From: Nonomuraea turcica
GTDB lineage: Bacteria; Actinomycetota; Actinomycetes; Streptosporangiales; Streptosporangiaceae
Assembly (NCBI RefSeq): GCF_030718205.1
Contig: NZ_JAUZQF010000008.1
Span: 364,413-428,412, forward strand
Length of the DNA: 64,000 bases
Reading direction: 5' to 3'
The position numbers were made by a program, and so were the translations under genes. Shown here piece after piece: positions 8,313 through 16,902 of the stretch. Under the pieces are notes generated by a model. That model made no database searches, was not told the origin of the DNA, and saw nothing but the letters and a program-made list of their open reading frames with translations. Each line of letters starts with the position of its first letter. The stretch's first letter is position 1.

Positions 8313-9557
8313 ATGCGCCGGATCGTTCTCGCGTTATGCCTGCTCACGGGCCTGCTGATCGGCACGCGGCCGGCGTCGGCCGACGTCACGGGGCCGCCCG
8401 TGCTCAACGCGCCGGTGTTCAACGACCCGACCGCCGACTCGGGCGCGGCCGGTGTCCCGAGCGCGCGGCAGTCGGCCGTCATGGACCAGCTGATCAGGCT
8501 GATCAAGGCGGTGCCGGGCGGCGGGGAGATCCGCTTCGTGATGCACGAGTTCGCCCCGGGGCACCGCTCCAGTGACGTGGCCGACGCGCTGATCGCCGCG
8601 CATGGGCGGGGCGTGCAGGTGAAAGTGATCCTCGACAGCCTGGAGAACGGCGTCAACGACGCGGTGACCACCACGTTGCGTGCGGCGCTCGGCAGCTCGG
8701 AGGCGGCCGGGTCGTGGGTGATCCGCTGCGAATATCCTGACGAGTCCGCCGTCGACCGCGGCTGCATCGCCAGGAACTACATGCACAGCAAGTTCGCGTT
8801 GTTCTCCAGCGTCGTGGTCAACGGCACGTCCCACGCCAACATGGTCTTCCAGACCTCCTCGAACCTGTCCGACTGGTATCTGTACAACTCCTTCAACGAC
8901 GCGTACACGTTCACGGACGCGACCGTCTACAACGCCTACCGCACGTACTTCGCGGACCTCCAGTCCGGCCGGCGCAAGGCCGTGAACCCCGGCTACTACT
9001 GGACCACACCCACGGGGACCACCAACCGGGCCACGTTCATGCCCAGGCCGGTCACGGATCCGGATCCCATCGTCTCCATCCTGAAGCTGATCGAGTGCAG
9101 CTACCGCGACACCGACGGCGTCACCCGGCAGACCGACATCCGCATGGCGCTGACCGCGTTCAACAAGAACCGCGTGGCGATCGCGAACGAGCTGGTCCGG
9201 CTGCGCGGCGAAAACTGCTGGATCGACATCGTCTACTACGAGAACGCCGCCGGGGCCACGTCCAAGAACGTCGATGACACGATCCGGCAGACGCTCGCGA
9301 AGTCCGTCAACGGCAGGACCATCCAGGTCACCCCGTGCCGGTTCCGGGTGGGGACGCGGGACGTGGTGACGCACAACAAGGTCATGATGATCGACGGCTT
9401 CTACGACGACGACATCACACCCCGGGTCTACACGGGAAGCGCTAACTTCACGTACATGGAGAACTCTGACGACTCCTTCGTACGGATCTCTGGCCGCGGC
9501 ATCCACAGCCAATACCTGTCGTGGTTCTACGGTCTCCGAACGGCCTGCCAGGCGTGA
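8313..9557 (+). CDS. Secreted phospholipase D-like (HKD) protein
   Basis: 414 residues with a clear signal peptide (MRRIVLALCLL...RPASA) that decides the ATG at 8313 over upstream in-frame starts. Two half-sites of the PLD superfamily are visible: MHSKFALFSS followed by SSNLSD, and a better second copy THNKVMMIDG followed by GSANFTY. The first half lacks the full HxKxxxxDG, so activity may be altered. Predicted extracellular phosphodiesterase or lipid hydrolase. No disulfide isomerase or partner gene is adjacent; the next gene starts inside its stop codon. Confidence 0.85.
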   Translation: MRRIVLALCLLTGLLIGTRPASADVTGPPVLNAPVFNDPTADSGAAGVPSARQSAVMDQLIRLIKAVPGGGEIRFVMHEFAPGHRSSDVADALIAAHGRGVQVKVILDSLENGVNDAVTTTLRAALGSSEAAGSWVIRCEYPDESAVDRGCIARNYMHSKFALFSSVVVNGTSHANMVFQTSSNLSDWYLYNSFNDAYTFTDATVYNAYRTYFADLQSGRRKAVNPGYYWTTPTGTTNRATFMPRPVTDPDPIVSILKLIECSYRDTDGVTRQTDIRMALTAFNKNRVAIANELVRLRGENCWIDIVYYENAAGATSKNVDDTIRQTLAKSVNGRTIQVTPCRFRVGTRDVVTHNKVMMIDGFYDDDITPRVYTGSANFTYMENSDDSFVRISGRGIHSQYLSWFYGLRTACQA

Positions 9558-10420
9558 TCTCCCGCAGCTCGGCCGTGGCCGCCGCCGTCGCTGTGGCCGC
9601 CGAGCACGGCGTGCGGGTGCGGGAGCCCGTGGTGCTCACGGACTCCTTCAACCTGCGGATCCATATGCGACCCGCGCCGATCGTGGCGCGGGTGCCGACG
9701 GTCACGGCACTCGGCCGGCCGCGGCCCGCGGACGTGCTGCGGCGCGAGCTGGAGGTCGTCTCCTACCTGCGCGGGGTGGGCGCGCCTGTGGTGCCGCCGA
9801 GCGACCTGCTGCCGGCCGGGCCGCATGTGCGCGACGGGGTTGCGGTGTCGTTCTGGACCCATGTCGAGCACGATCCGGACTACGCGGTCACCCCGCAGCA
9901 GGCCGGGCGCGGCCTGGCCGGGCTCCACGAAGCCATGCGCCGCTTTCCCGGCCGGTTGCCGTACCTCGGGCCGGTGCTCGACGAGCCCGCGCGGCTGCTG
10001 GAGCTGCTCGGTGGCAACGTCGAGGCGGACGTGCTGGTGCGGCTGCGGGAGGCGCACGCGGGGCTGGCGGCGCGGCTGGACGGCGATGCGGTGCAGGCCG
10101 TCCACGGAGACGCGCACCCGGGGAATCTGCTCGCCACCCCCCACGGGCTGCTGTGGAACGACTTCGAGGAGACCATGGCCGCGCCCGTCGCGTGGGATCT
10201 GGCGTGCCTGCTCCGCACGACCAGGCTCGACGGGCGGGCGGCCGTGCGGGCCTACGGTGCCGACCCCGACGATCCGGGGTTGCGGGCCTTCCTTGCGGCA
10301 CGCGGGCTGCAGGGCACGCTGTGGATGCTGGTCAGGGCGCTGCGGTTCCCCTCGGAGGCCGGTACGGCACGCGCGGCGCTGGAGGCCTGGCTCCGCGACC
10401 CAAGCGGCGCCACCCGTTGA
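9554..10420 (+). CDS. Aminoglycoside phosphotransferase (APH) family kinase
   Basis: 288 residues when started at the GTG that overlaps the preceding stop (GTGA). The APH catalytic motif HGDAHPGNLL and the metal-binding NDFEE are present; WDLACLL follows as in the family. The substrate is unknown: members phosphorylate aminoglycosides, choline, sugars or other small molecules, and there is no resistance context. It ends head-to-head against the minus-strand SDR stop with no spacer. Confidence 0.82.
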   Translation: MISRSSAVAAAVAVAAEHGVRVREPVVLTDSFNLRIHMRPAPIVARVPTVTALGRPRPADVLRRELEVVSYLRGVGAPVVPPSDLLPAGPHVRDGVAVSFWTHVEHDPDYAVTPQQAGRGLAGLHEAMRRFPGRLPYLGPVLDEPARLLELLGGNVEADVLVRLREAHAGLAARLDGDAVQAVHGDAHPGNLLATPHGLLWNDFEETMAAPVAWDLACLLRTTRLDGRAAVRAYGADPDDPGLRAFLAARGLQGTLWMLVRALRFPSEAGTARAALEAWLRDPSGATR

Positions 10421-11182
10421 TCAGACGGGGACCACGCCGCCTTGAGGGCCGAGGAAGTAGCCGCCGGTGACGTCCAGGACGTGGCCGGTGATCCAGCGGG
10501 AGTCCTCCCCGGCGAGCAGGGCCACGGCGTCGGCGATGTCCTCGGGGCGGCCGATGCGGCCCAGCGCGGTGACGTCGGTGACCTGCCGCTCGGCCACGCC
10601 GTCGTGGTCGTCGCGGAGCCAGGCGTTCATGTCGGTCTCCGTGACGCCCGGCGAGACGGTGTTCACGGTGATGTTCCTGGCGCCGAGGATAGGAGCCAGG
10701 CTGAAGCCGAGGGTGTCGAGTGCGCCCTTGGTCATGGAGTAGACGAGGTCGGGCAGGGCGATGCGGACGACGGCCGAGGAGATGTTGATGATCCGGCCGC
10801 CGTCGTTCAGCAGCGGCAGGGAGCGTTCGATGATGAAGTACGGCGCCCGCACGTTCACGGCGAAGACCTGGTCGAAACGCTCCTCCGTCACCGTGCCCAG
10901 GGTCCCGGCCAGGATGGCCGCGTTGTTCACCACGATGTCCAGGCGGTCTTCCCTGATCCCCTCGAACAAGGCGTCGACGCCGTCCTCGAAGGCGGCCCGC
11001 ACCGCGTACGCCTCCCCGCCCGCCCGCTCGATCGCCGCCACCGTCTCCTTGGCGAGGTCGTCGTTGCGTGCGTAATGGACGATCACGCGGGCGCCGTCGG
11101 CGGCGAGGCGTAGGGCGATGGCACGTCCGATTCCGCGCGAGGCCCCGGTTACCAGTGCGGTCTTTCCTGACAGATCACTCAT
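10421..11182 (-). CDS. Short-chain dehydrogenase/reductase (SDR)
   Basis: 253 residues. Classical SDR features: nucleotide-binding TGASRGIG near residue 12, NNAAIL, catalytic Ser in NISSAVV, and YSMTKGA (Tyr and Lys of the active site), with PGVTETDM after. The start is the ATG of MSDLSGKTALVTG; longer frames upstream cross into the LysR promoter. It is divergent from a LysR regulator gene (62-bp spacer), the usual arrangement in which the LysR protein controls the neighbouring SDR. Confidence 0.92.
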   Translation of the reverse strand: MSDLSGKTALVTGASRGIGRAIALRLAADGARVIVHYARNDDLAKETVAAIERAGGEAYAVRAAFEDGVDALFEGIREDRLDIVVNNAAILAGTLGTVTEERFDQVFAVNVRAPYFIIERSLPLLNDGGRIINISSAVVRIALPDLVYSMTKGALDTLGFSLAPILGARNITVNTVSPGVTETDMNAWLRDDHDGVAERQVTDVTALGRIGRPEDIADAVALLAGEDSRWITGHVLDVTGGYFLGPQGGVVPV

Positions 11183-11230
11183 GACTTCATCGTGGGGCGC
11201 GACTCGCGTACCCGTCCAAGACCGGCTGTT

Positions 11231-11245
11231 ATAGCTTTTTGCTAT
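11231..11245 (+). promoter_or_regulatory. LysR-type box overlapping the regulator's own start codon
   Basis: ATAGC-TTTTT-GCTAT is a perfect 5-bp inverted repeat with the T-N11-A form of LysR-type operators. The ATG of the LysR gene (11244) lies inside the right arm. There is no Shine-Dalgarno upstream of that ATG, so the mRNA may be leaderless. The box is placed to control both the LysR gene and the divergent SDR. Confidence 0.65.
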
Positions 11246-12122
11246 GGATGCCCATATCCGGGATCTGCGGTATTTCGTGGCGGTCGCGGAGGAGCTGAGC
11301 TTCACGCGGGCGGCCGCCGAGCGGCTGTTCATCTCGCAACCCTCGTTGAGCAGGCAGATCAGGCAGCTGGAGCTGTCCATGCGGGCGAAGTTGTTCCAGC
11401 GCGACCGGCGTACGGTGGCGCTGACCGCCGCAGGAGCTGCGCTGCTGCCGCTGGCCCGCCAGATCATCGAGCAGTGGGAGGGCGCGCAGCGTGCCGTGGT
11501 GGCGGCACGCGAGGACCGGATCCTGGTGGTGGGGTTCCAGACGCGGATCGGGCGCGGGCTCGTGCCGTCCATCACGGCCGCCCTGCCCGAGTGGGATCTG
11601 CGCTTCCGCCAGGTGCCGTGGCGCGACCCCACGGTGGGCCTGGGTGACGGGCAGGTCGACGTGGCCGTCGCCTGGCTGCCTATGCCCGGCGACGGAGACT
11701 ACTCCTGGACGGTCGTGAGCACCGAGGACCGGTGGGTGGCGCTACCGGCCGGGCATCGGCTCGCCTCCCACACCGTGGTCGGGTTCGCCGAGCTCGCCGG
11801 GGAGCCTTTCGTAGCGCTGCCGGTCTCGGCCGGGCCCATGCGGGACTTCTGGCTGGCCAACGATCAGCGCTCCGCGCCGGCCGTGGTGGGGGCGGAGGCG
11901 GAGACGGCCGAGGAGGCGTTCGAGCTCGTCGCCTCGGGGCGGGCCGTGGCGCTGGTGTCGGCAGGGAACGCGGAGCTGTACCGCCGGGACGACGTGGTCT
12001 GTCGGCCGGTCGCCGGGCTGCCGCCGAGCACGTTGGCCGTTGTCTGGCGGCGCGACGATCGGCGGCGGGCCGTGCGGGCGTTGGTGGAGAAATTCGTCAG
12101 CTGCATGTGCGTGTCGCCTTAG
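11244..12122 (+). CDS. LysR-family transcriptional regulator
   Basis: 292 residues. It has the N-terminal winged helix (DLRYFVAVAEELSFTRAAAERLF, then SQPSLSRQIRQLE) followed by a substrate-binding domain. The ATG is the only sensible start because it gives the standard family N-terminus. Divergent from the SDR gene with a T-N11-A palindrome in the spacer. Its last codon overlaps the tail of the minus-strand GH13 gene by 4 bp. The effector is unknown. Confidence 0.93.
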   Translation: MDAHIRDLRYFVAVAEELSFTRAAAERLFISQPSLSRQIRQLELSMRAKLFQRDRRTVALTAAGAALLPLARQIIEQWEGAQRAVVAAREDRILVVGFQTRIGRGLVPSITAALPEWDLRFRQVPWRDPTVGLGDGQVDVAVAWLPMPGDGDYSWTVVSTEDRWVALPAGHRLASHTVVGFAELAGEPFVALPVSAGPMRDFWLANDQRSAPAVVGAEAETAEEAFELVASGRAVALVSAGNAELYRRDDVVCRPVAGLPPSTLAVVWRRDDRRRAVRALVEKFVSCMCVSP

Positions 12123-13642
12123 CACCCGTCATCGCCGGCGAGCCAGACCGTGGTGTCACTGGGGAGGGCACCGTCCTCCAGCGGGCCGCTGGCCAAGACG
12201 ACCTGGCCCGGCGGCAGGCGAACCGGGTCTGGACCCAGGTTGACGACGCAGGTGAGGTCCGAGTCGCGGCGGAAGGCCAGGACCTGCTCGCCCATCGGGA
12301 GCCAGCTCATGGTCCCGTCCCCTGCCGACTCCCGGCGGATGCGCAACGCCGCGCGGTACAGGTTGAGCATCGAGCCCAGGTCCGTACGCTGGGCCTCGGC
12401 CGTCAGCTTGCGCCAGCCCTCGGGTTGCGGGAGCCAGGGCGTGCCGGCGCCGAAGCCGAACGGCGGCTCCTCTCCCGACCAGGGCAGCGGGACCCGGCAG
12501 CCGTCCCGGCCGGGGTTGGTCCCGCCGGACCTGGCGTACATCGGGTCCTGGCGCAGCTCGTCCGGAAGGTCCTCCACCTCCGGTAGCCCCAGCTCCTCCC
12601 CCTGGTAGACGTAGACCGAGCCGGGCAGCGCCATCGACAACAACGCGGCCGCGCGGGCGCGGCGGTAGCCCAGCTCCAGATCGGACGGGGCGCCGTGGAG
12701 CCGGCCGCCGTGGGCGAACGCGGTGTCGGCGCGCCCGTAGCGGGTGACCGGCCTGGTCACGTCGTGGTTGGACAACACCCAGGTCGGCGGGGCGCCGATG
12801 GGGGTGTGGGTGGCCAGGGTCAGGTCGATCACGCGGCGCAGCTCGGCCGCCTCCCACGGGCAGGACAGGAAGTCGAAGTTGAACGCCGTGTGCAGCTCGT
12901 CGGGATGCAGATAGCGGGCGAAACGCTCCTGGTCGGGGAGCCAGAGCTCGCCGATCAGGACCCGCTCGCCGTACTCGTCGGCCACCTCGCGCCACCGGCG
13001 GTAGACGTCGTGAACCTCGTCGAGGTCTTCGTACGCGCTGTCGGACTTGAACAGCAGGGCCGCCGAGTCGATGCGGAAGCCGTCCACACCGCGGTCGAAC
13101 CAGAACCGCAGCACGTCCTCGAACTCCCGGTGCACGTCCGGGTTGGCCCAGTTGAAGTCCGGCTGTTCGGGGGCGAACAGGTGCAGGTACCACTGCCCGT
13201 CGGGCACCCGCGTCCACGCCGAGCCGCCGAAGATCGACTGCCAGTCGTTCAGCGGCTCGTCGGCGAACCAGAACCGGTCTCTGGCCGCCGGGTTCGCCAG
13301 CGCCTCTTGGAACCAGGCGCTCCGCGTCGAGCTGTGATTCGGCACCACGTCGATGATGACCTTGATGTCGAGCTCGTGCGCCTCCTCGATGAACCGCTCG
13401 GCCTCGGCCAGCGTGCCGAAGACCGGCTCGATGTCCCGGTAGTCGGCCACGTCGTAACCGCCGTCGGCCATCGGCGACGGATACCACGGGTTGAGCCAGA
13501 TCGCGTCGATCCCGAGGTCCTTCAGGTAGGGCAGACGGGAGCGCAGGCCGGCGAGGTCGCCCACGCCGTCTCCGTTCCCGTCTGCGAAGCTCCGCAGGTA
13601 GACCTGGTAGATCGCGGCCCCCCGCCACCACGTTTGCGACAT
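12119..13642 (-). CDS. Cytosolic GH13 alpha-glucosidase
   Basis: 507 residues, with the oligo-1,6/alpha-glucosidase type of GH13. Seen: IYQVYLRSFADGNGDGVGD near the start, DVVPNH (residues 98-103), nucleophile Asp192 in GFRIDS, acid/base Glu232 in LIGELW, and third acid Asp294 in SNHD. No signal peptide, so it acts on imported oligosaccharides. It is the last gene of the LacI-controlled importer cluster (4-bp gap from the permease). Given the divergent GH87 gene, alpha-1,3- or mixed alpha-glucan oligosaccharides are a likely substrate; maltodextrins remain an alternative. Confidence 0.93.
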   Translation of the reverse strand: MSQTWWRGAAIYQVYLRSFADGNGDGVGDLAGLRSRLPYLKDLGIDAIWLNPWYPSPMADGGYDVADYRDIEPVFGTLAEAERFIEEAHELDIKVIIDVVPNHSSTRSAWFQEALANPAARDRFWFADEPLNDWQSIFGGSAWTRVPDGQWYLHLFAPEQPDFNWANPDVHREFEDVLRFWFDRGVDGFRIDSAALLFKSDSAYEDLDEVHDVYRRWREVADEYGERVLIGELWLPDQERFARYLHPDELHTAFNFDFLSCPWEAAELRRVIDLTLATHTPIGAPPTWVLSNHDVTRPVTRYGRADTAFAHGGRLHGAPSDLELGYRRARAAALLSMALPGSVYVYQGEELGLPEVEDLPDELRQDPMYARSGGTNPGRDGCRVPLPWSGEEPPFGFGAGTPWLPQPEGWRKLTAEAQRTDLGSMLNLYRAALRIRRESAGDGTMSWLPMGEQVLAFRRDSDLTCVVNLGPDPVRLPPGQVVLASGPLEDGALPSDTTVWLAGDDGC

Positions 13643-13646
13643 GCGC

Positions 13647-14573
13647 TCATCCCTTGATGCTTCCGGCGGTCAGGCCCGCCATGATGTGCCGTTGGAAGAC
13701 GAAGAAAACGATGATCATGGGGATACTGGCGATGACCAGACCGCCCATGACCTGGTTCTGGGTTACCGCCCCGGCCGTCTGCGACAGGCCCACGCTGATC
13801 GTCATCTTCTCGCTGTCGGTCATGACCAGCAGCGGCAGGACGAAATCCTTGAACGAGGTGACGATCGTGAAGATGGACACCACGCCGAGAATCGGCCTGG
13901 AGACCGGCAGCACGACCGACCGCAGGACCCTGAGCGGCCCCGCGCCGTCGATCTGCGCCGCCTCGATCAACTCCCGCGGTATGGAGTCGAAGAAGCGCTT
14001 GAGCAGGAAGATGTTGAAGCCGTTGGCCGCCGCGGGCAACCACAGCCCCCACGGATTGTTGAGCAATCCCAGATCCACGATCGTCACATAGAGCGGGATG
14101 AGGATCACCATCGGCGGGATCATCAGCGTGGCCAGCATCGCGCCGAGGATGACGTTGCCGAACATAGGCCGCAGCTTCGACAACGCGTACGCGGCCGTGA
14201 CGTCCACCGCCATGCAGAACAGCCAGGCTCCCAGCGAGTAGTAGGCGGTGTTCGCCAGCAGCGTGCCGATGTCGAACAGCTCCCACGCCTCGAAGAAGTT
14301 GCCGAACGCCGGATCCTCGGGGAAGAGCGTCGGCGGCATCTGGGCGATCTCCTCCGGCGTCTTCATGGCGCCGGAGACCATCCAGTAGAGCGGGAAGACG
14401 AAGGCCAGGGTGCACAGGACCACGACCGCGACCAGGACGAGCCAGTAGATCCGCCGTCCCCACCGGCTGTTGAGCTGGTGCGGTGAGACGATCGTGCGGA
14501 ACTGGACGTGGATGGGCTTAGGCGCCCTCTTGCGGCGCCGCCCGGCCGCCACGCGGGTATCGATGGCGATCAC
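13647..14573 (-). CDS. Carbohydrate ABC transporter permease, MalG type
   Basis: 308 residues from a GTG that overlaps the stop of the partner permease (GTGA). A basic, unusually long N-terminal tail (RRRKRAPKP) precedes the first helix; six membrane helices and the EAA-type loop (LIEAAQIDGAGPLRVLRSVVLP) follow. Forms the channel of the alpha-glucan oligosaccharide importer. No ATPase gene is linked, so a shared MsiK-like ATPase elsewhere is expected. Confidence 0.92.
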   Translation of the reverse strand: MIAIDTRVAAGRRRKRAPKPIHVQFRTIVSPHQLNSRWGRRIYWLVLVAVVVLCTLAFVFPLYWMVSGAMKTPEEIAQMPPTLFPEDPAFGNFFEAWELFDIGTLLANTAYYSLGAWLFCMAVDVTAAYALSKLRPMFGNVILGAMLATLMIPPMVILIPLYVTIVDLGLLNNPWGLWLPAAANGFNIFLLKRFFDSIPRELIEAAQIDGAGPLRVLRSVVLPVSRPILGVVSIFTIVTSFKDFVLPLLVMTDSEKMTISVGLSQTAGAVTQNQVMGGLVIASIPMIIVFFVFQRHIMAGLTAGSIKG

Positions 14574-15436
14574 GCCTTGTCCTCCCGTGTCGTACGGAGC
14601 TGGACGACGGCGAAGACGAGCAGCGCGAGCATGAGGAGCATGCCGAGCGCCCCGGCCTGGCCGTAGTTCATCTGCGAGAAGGCGAACTGGTACATCAGGT
14701 ACGCCACGCTCACGGTCGCGTTCTCCGGGCCGCCGCCGGTGAGCATGTACGGCTCGATGAACACCTGCATGGTCGCCACGATCTGCAGCATGAGCATGAG
14801 CAGCAGAATCAGCCGCGTCTGCGGGATCGTGACATGCCTGACGCGCTTGAGTATCCCGGCCCCGTCGAGCTCGGCGGCCTCGTACAGCTCGGACGGGATG
14901 TTCTGCAGCGCGGCGAGATAGATCAGCGTTGCGCTGCCCATGTTCATCCAGGTCGAGACGAGGACGAGCGAGATCAGCGCGGTCGAGGAACTGTCCAGCC
15001 AGGCCAGCGGCGGCAGGTGGAGGAAGCCGAGTATCTGATTGAACAGCCCGGGCCCTGGATCGTAGAACCACTGGAACAACAGCACCGCCACGATCGGCGG
15101 CAGCATGACCGGCAGGTAGACCACGAACCTGAGGTAGGCCCGGGCGTGGCGCAGCTCGTTGAGCACGAGCGCGACGACGAACGGCACGGCGTAGCCGCAC
15201 AGCAGCGCGAGCACCGTGAACTCCACGGTGTTCAGCCAGGCCTCGCCGAAGGCGGGGTCCTGGACCGCTGCCTTGAAGTTGTCCAGTCCGACCCAGGTCG
15301 GCGGGTTGATCAGGTCGGTCTTCTGGAAGCTCAGAATGAACTCCCTGACCATCGGATACCAGGCGAACACCGTGAAGCAGAGCAGCGCCGCGCAGAGGAA
15401 CCCGTAGGCCGTCAGGTTGCGCCTCACGATTCCCAT
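14570..15436 (-). CDS. Carbohydrate ABC transporter permease, MalF type
   Basis: 288 residues from the ATG of MGIVRRNL, five bases after the binding-protein stop. Six membrane helices with the EAA-type loop (LYEAAELDGAGILKRVRHVTIP). The frame is open further upstream, but that part is a shadow of the binding-protein gene. It pairs with the overlapping MalG-type permease. Confidence 0.92.
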   Translation of the reverse strand: MGIVRRNLTAYGFLCAALLCFTVFAWYPMVREFILSFQKTDLINPPTWVGLDNFKAAVQDPAFGEAWLNTVEFTVLALLCGYAVPFVVALVLNELRHARAYLRFVVYLPVMLPPIVAVLLFQWFYDPGPGLFNQILGFLHLPPLAWLDSSSTALISLVLVSTWMNMGSATLIYLAALQNIPSELYEAAELDGAGILKRVRHVTIPQTRLILLLMLMLQIVATMQVFIEPYMLTGGGPENATVSVAYLMYQFAFSQMNYGQAGALGMLLMLALLVFAVVQLRTTREDKA

Positions 15437-15441
15437 CAAGG

Positions 15442-16785
15442 TCAGCCCTTGGCCGCCAGCATCGTGTTGGCCTTCGTCTCGGCGTCGGCCAGCAACTGGT
15501 CGATGTTCGCGTCCTTGCGACTGAGCACGCCGGACATGACCACGTCGAGGATGGCGTACAGCTCCTGGGCGTGCACGGGCTCGGCCTTCGGCGGGATGGC
15601 GGCCGCGGCCTGCACGTACGGCTCGTAGTTCGCGACCGGCAGCGAGGCGTTCTTGACCCGCTCTGCCTGGATGGCCTTGCCGGTGGCCGAGTCGCCATAT
15701 ACGTCGTTGTCGGGCACGCCGACCGGGTTGCCGTTGGCCTTGCCACGGGCGAAGTCGAAGCGGCCCTTGCCGACGGTGTTGAAGCGGAAGTCGATCCACG
15801 CCATGCCCGCCTTGGCCTGCTCGGGCGTGGCCTTCGGGTTGATCATGTACGCCTCGCCGCCGCTCAGCGAAGCCTTGGCCTCAGGGAAGCCGGTGATGCC
15901 GTAGTCGGCGACGTTGCCCTTGAACTTGTTGACCACGTCGGTGACCACATCCGGGGCGCCGAGCATCATGCCGACCTTCCCGCTACCCATCGCCATCATC
16001 AGCGACTCCCAGCCGACCAGGAGCTTGCTGCCCATGCTGTTGTCGGTCCAGCGCATGTCGTGCAGGTTCTGCAGCACGGCCTTGCCCTCGGGGGAGTTGA
16101 AGGCGGCCTTCTTGTCGTCCGGTGTGAGGATGCTTCCGCCGCGGCCGTAGATGGCCTGGGTGAAGTGCCAGCCGCCGGTGTTGCCGCCGGAGTACTCGCC
16201 GTAGCCGACGTGGCCGGGACCGAGCGCGGCGATCTTCTTGGCCGCCTCGCGAACTTCGGCCCACGTCTTGGGCGGGGTGTTCGGGTCGAGGCCGGCCTTG
16301 GTGAACAGGGCACGGTTGTAGACCAGGCCGACGCTGTAGTGCACGTTGGGGACGCCGTAGATCTTGCCGTCCTTGGTGACCAGTTCGCGTACGTCGGGGC
16401 GCAGGTCGTTCCAGTTCTTGATCGTGCTGGTGTACGGGGTGATGTCCAGTGCCTGGCCTTGGGCGATGACGTCGTTGTAGTTGGTGACGGGGATCACGAA
16501 GACGGTCTCCATCTGGCCGCCCGCCAGCTTGGGACCGAATGTCTTGGGGTCGAAGCACGGCTGCTGATCCGTGCTCTTGACCGTCACGCCGGGGTGCGCC
16601 TTCATGAACTCGGCCACGTCGGCGTTCCAAGCCTGCCGCTCCTTGGGCGCGGATTTGGCGGGCTGGCAGGCCACCGTGATCGTCACGGAGTTCGAGGCCG
16701 ATGACGAAGGCGCTTCACTGGAGCCGCAAGCGGTGGCCGAGACGCCGAGCACGGATGCGAGTAAGAGGCCGGTGGATCTCCGCAT
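15442..16785 (-). CDS. Sugar ABC transporter substrate-binding lipoprotein
   Basis: 447 residues. The start is the ATG of MRRSTGLLL with AGAAGGGT upstream; longer frames begin in the leader. The signal peptide ends in the lipobox SATAC, so it is predicted to be lipid-anchored. The body is a family-1 solute-binding protein. First structural gene of the importer/GH13 operon, transcribed from the module at 16816-16866. Its promoter is almost the same as that of the GH87 gene, which suggests it binds oligosaccharides made by that secreted enzyme. Confidence 0.9.
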   Translation of the reverse strand: MRRSTGLLLASVLGVSATACGSSEAPSSSASNSVTITVACQPAKSAPKERQAWNADVAEFMKAHPGVTVKSTDQQPCFDPKTFGPKLAGGQMETVFVIPVTNYNDVIAQGQALDITPYTSTIKNWNDLRPDVRELVTKDGKIYGVPNVHYSVGLVYNRALFTKAGLDPNTPPKTWAEVREAAKKIAALGPGHVGYGEYSGGNTGGWHFTQAIYGRGGSILTPDDKKAAFNSPEGKAVLQNLHDMRWTDNSMGSKLLVGWESLMMAMGSGKVGMMLGAPDVVTDVVNKFKGNVADYGITGFPEAKASLSGGEAYMINPKATPEQAKAGMAWIDFRFNTVGKGRFDFARGKANGNPVGVPDNDVYGDSATGKAIQAERVKNASLPVANYEPYVQAAAAIPPKAEPVHAQELYAILDVVMSGVLSRKDANIDQLLADAETKANTMLAAKG

Positions 16786-16815
16786 GGTGTGACCCTTCTG
16801 ATGCGAGGTGCCCAC

Positions 16816-16866
16816 ACCATAGGATCGCCGACCGAAGTGCGCAATATTTCGACGGACTATTGCAAG
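16816..16866 (-). promoter_or_regulatory. Importer promoter with shared alpha-glucan regulatory module
   Basis: Read on the minus strand: a 27-nt element starting CTTGCAATAG and ending CGTCGAAATATTGCG (16866-16840), then 16 nt, then CCTATGGT (16823-16816). TTGCGC ending the element and TATGGT are 17 bp apart and make a plausible -35/-10 pair; the start codon is ~30 bp further. The same layout with 23 of 27 element positions identical, and the same spacer length, precedes the GH87 gene at 18046-18096. GCAATA...TATTGC is also an inverted repeat within the site. Confidence 0.72.
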
Positions 16867-16902
16867 ATAACGACTGAGTTACGTGTCTGGCCCGGGTGTG
16901 CG

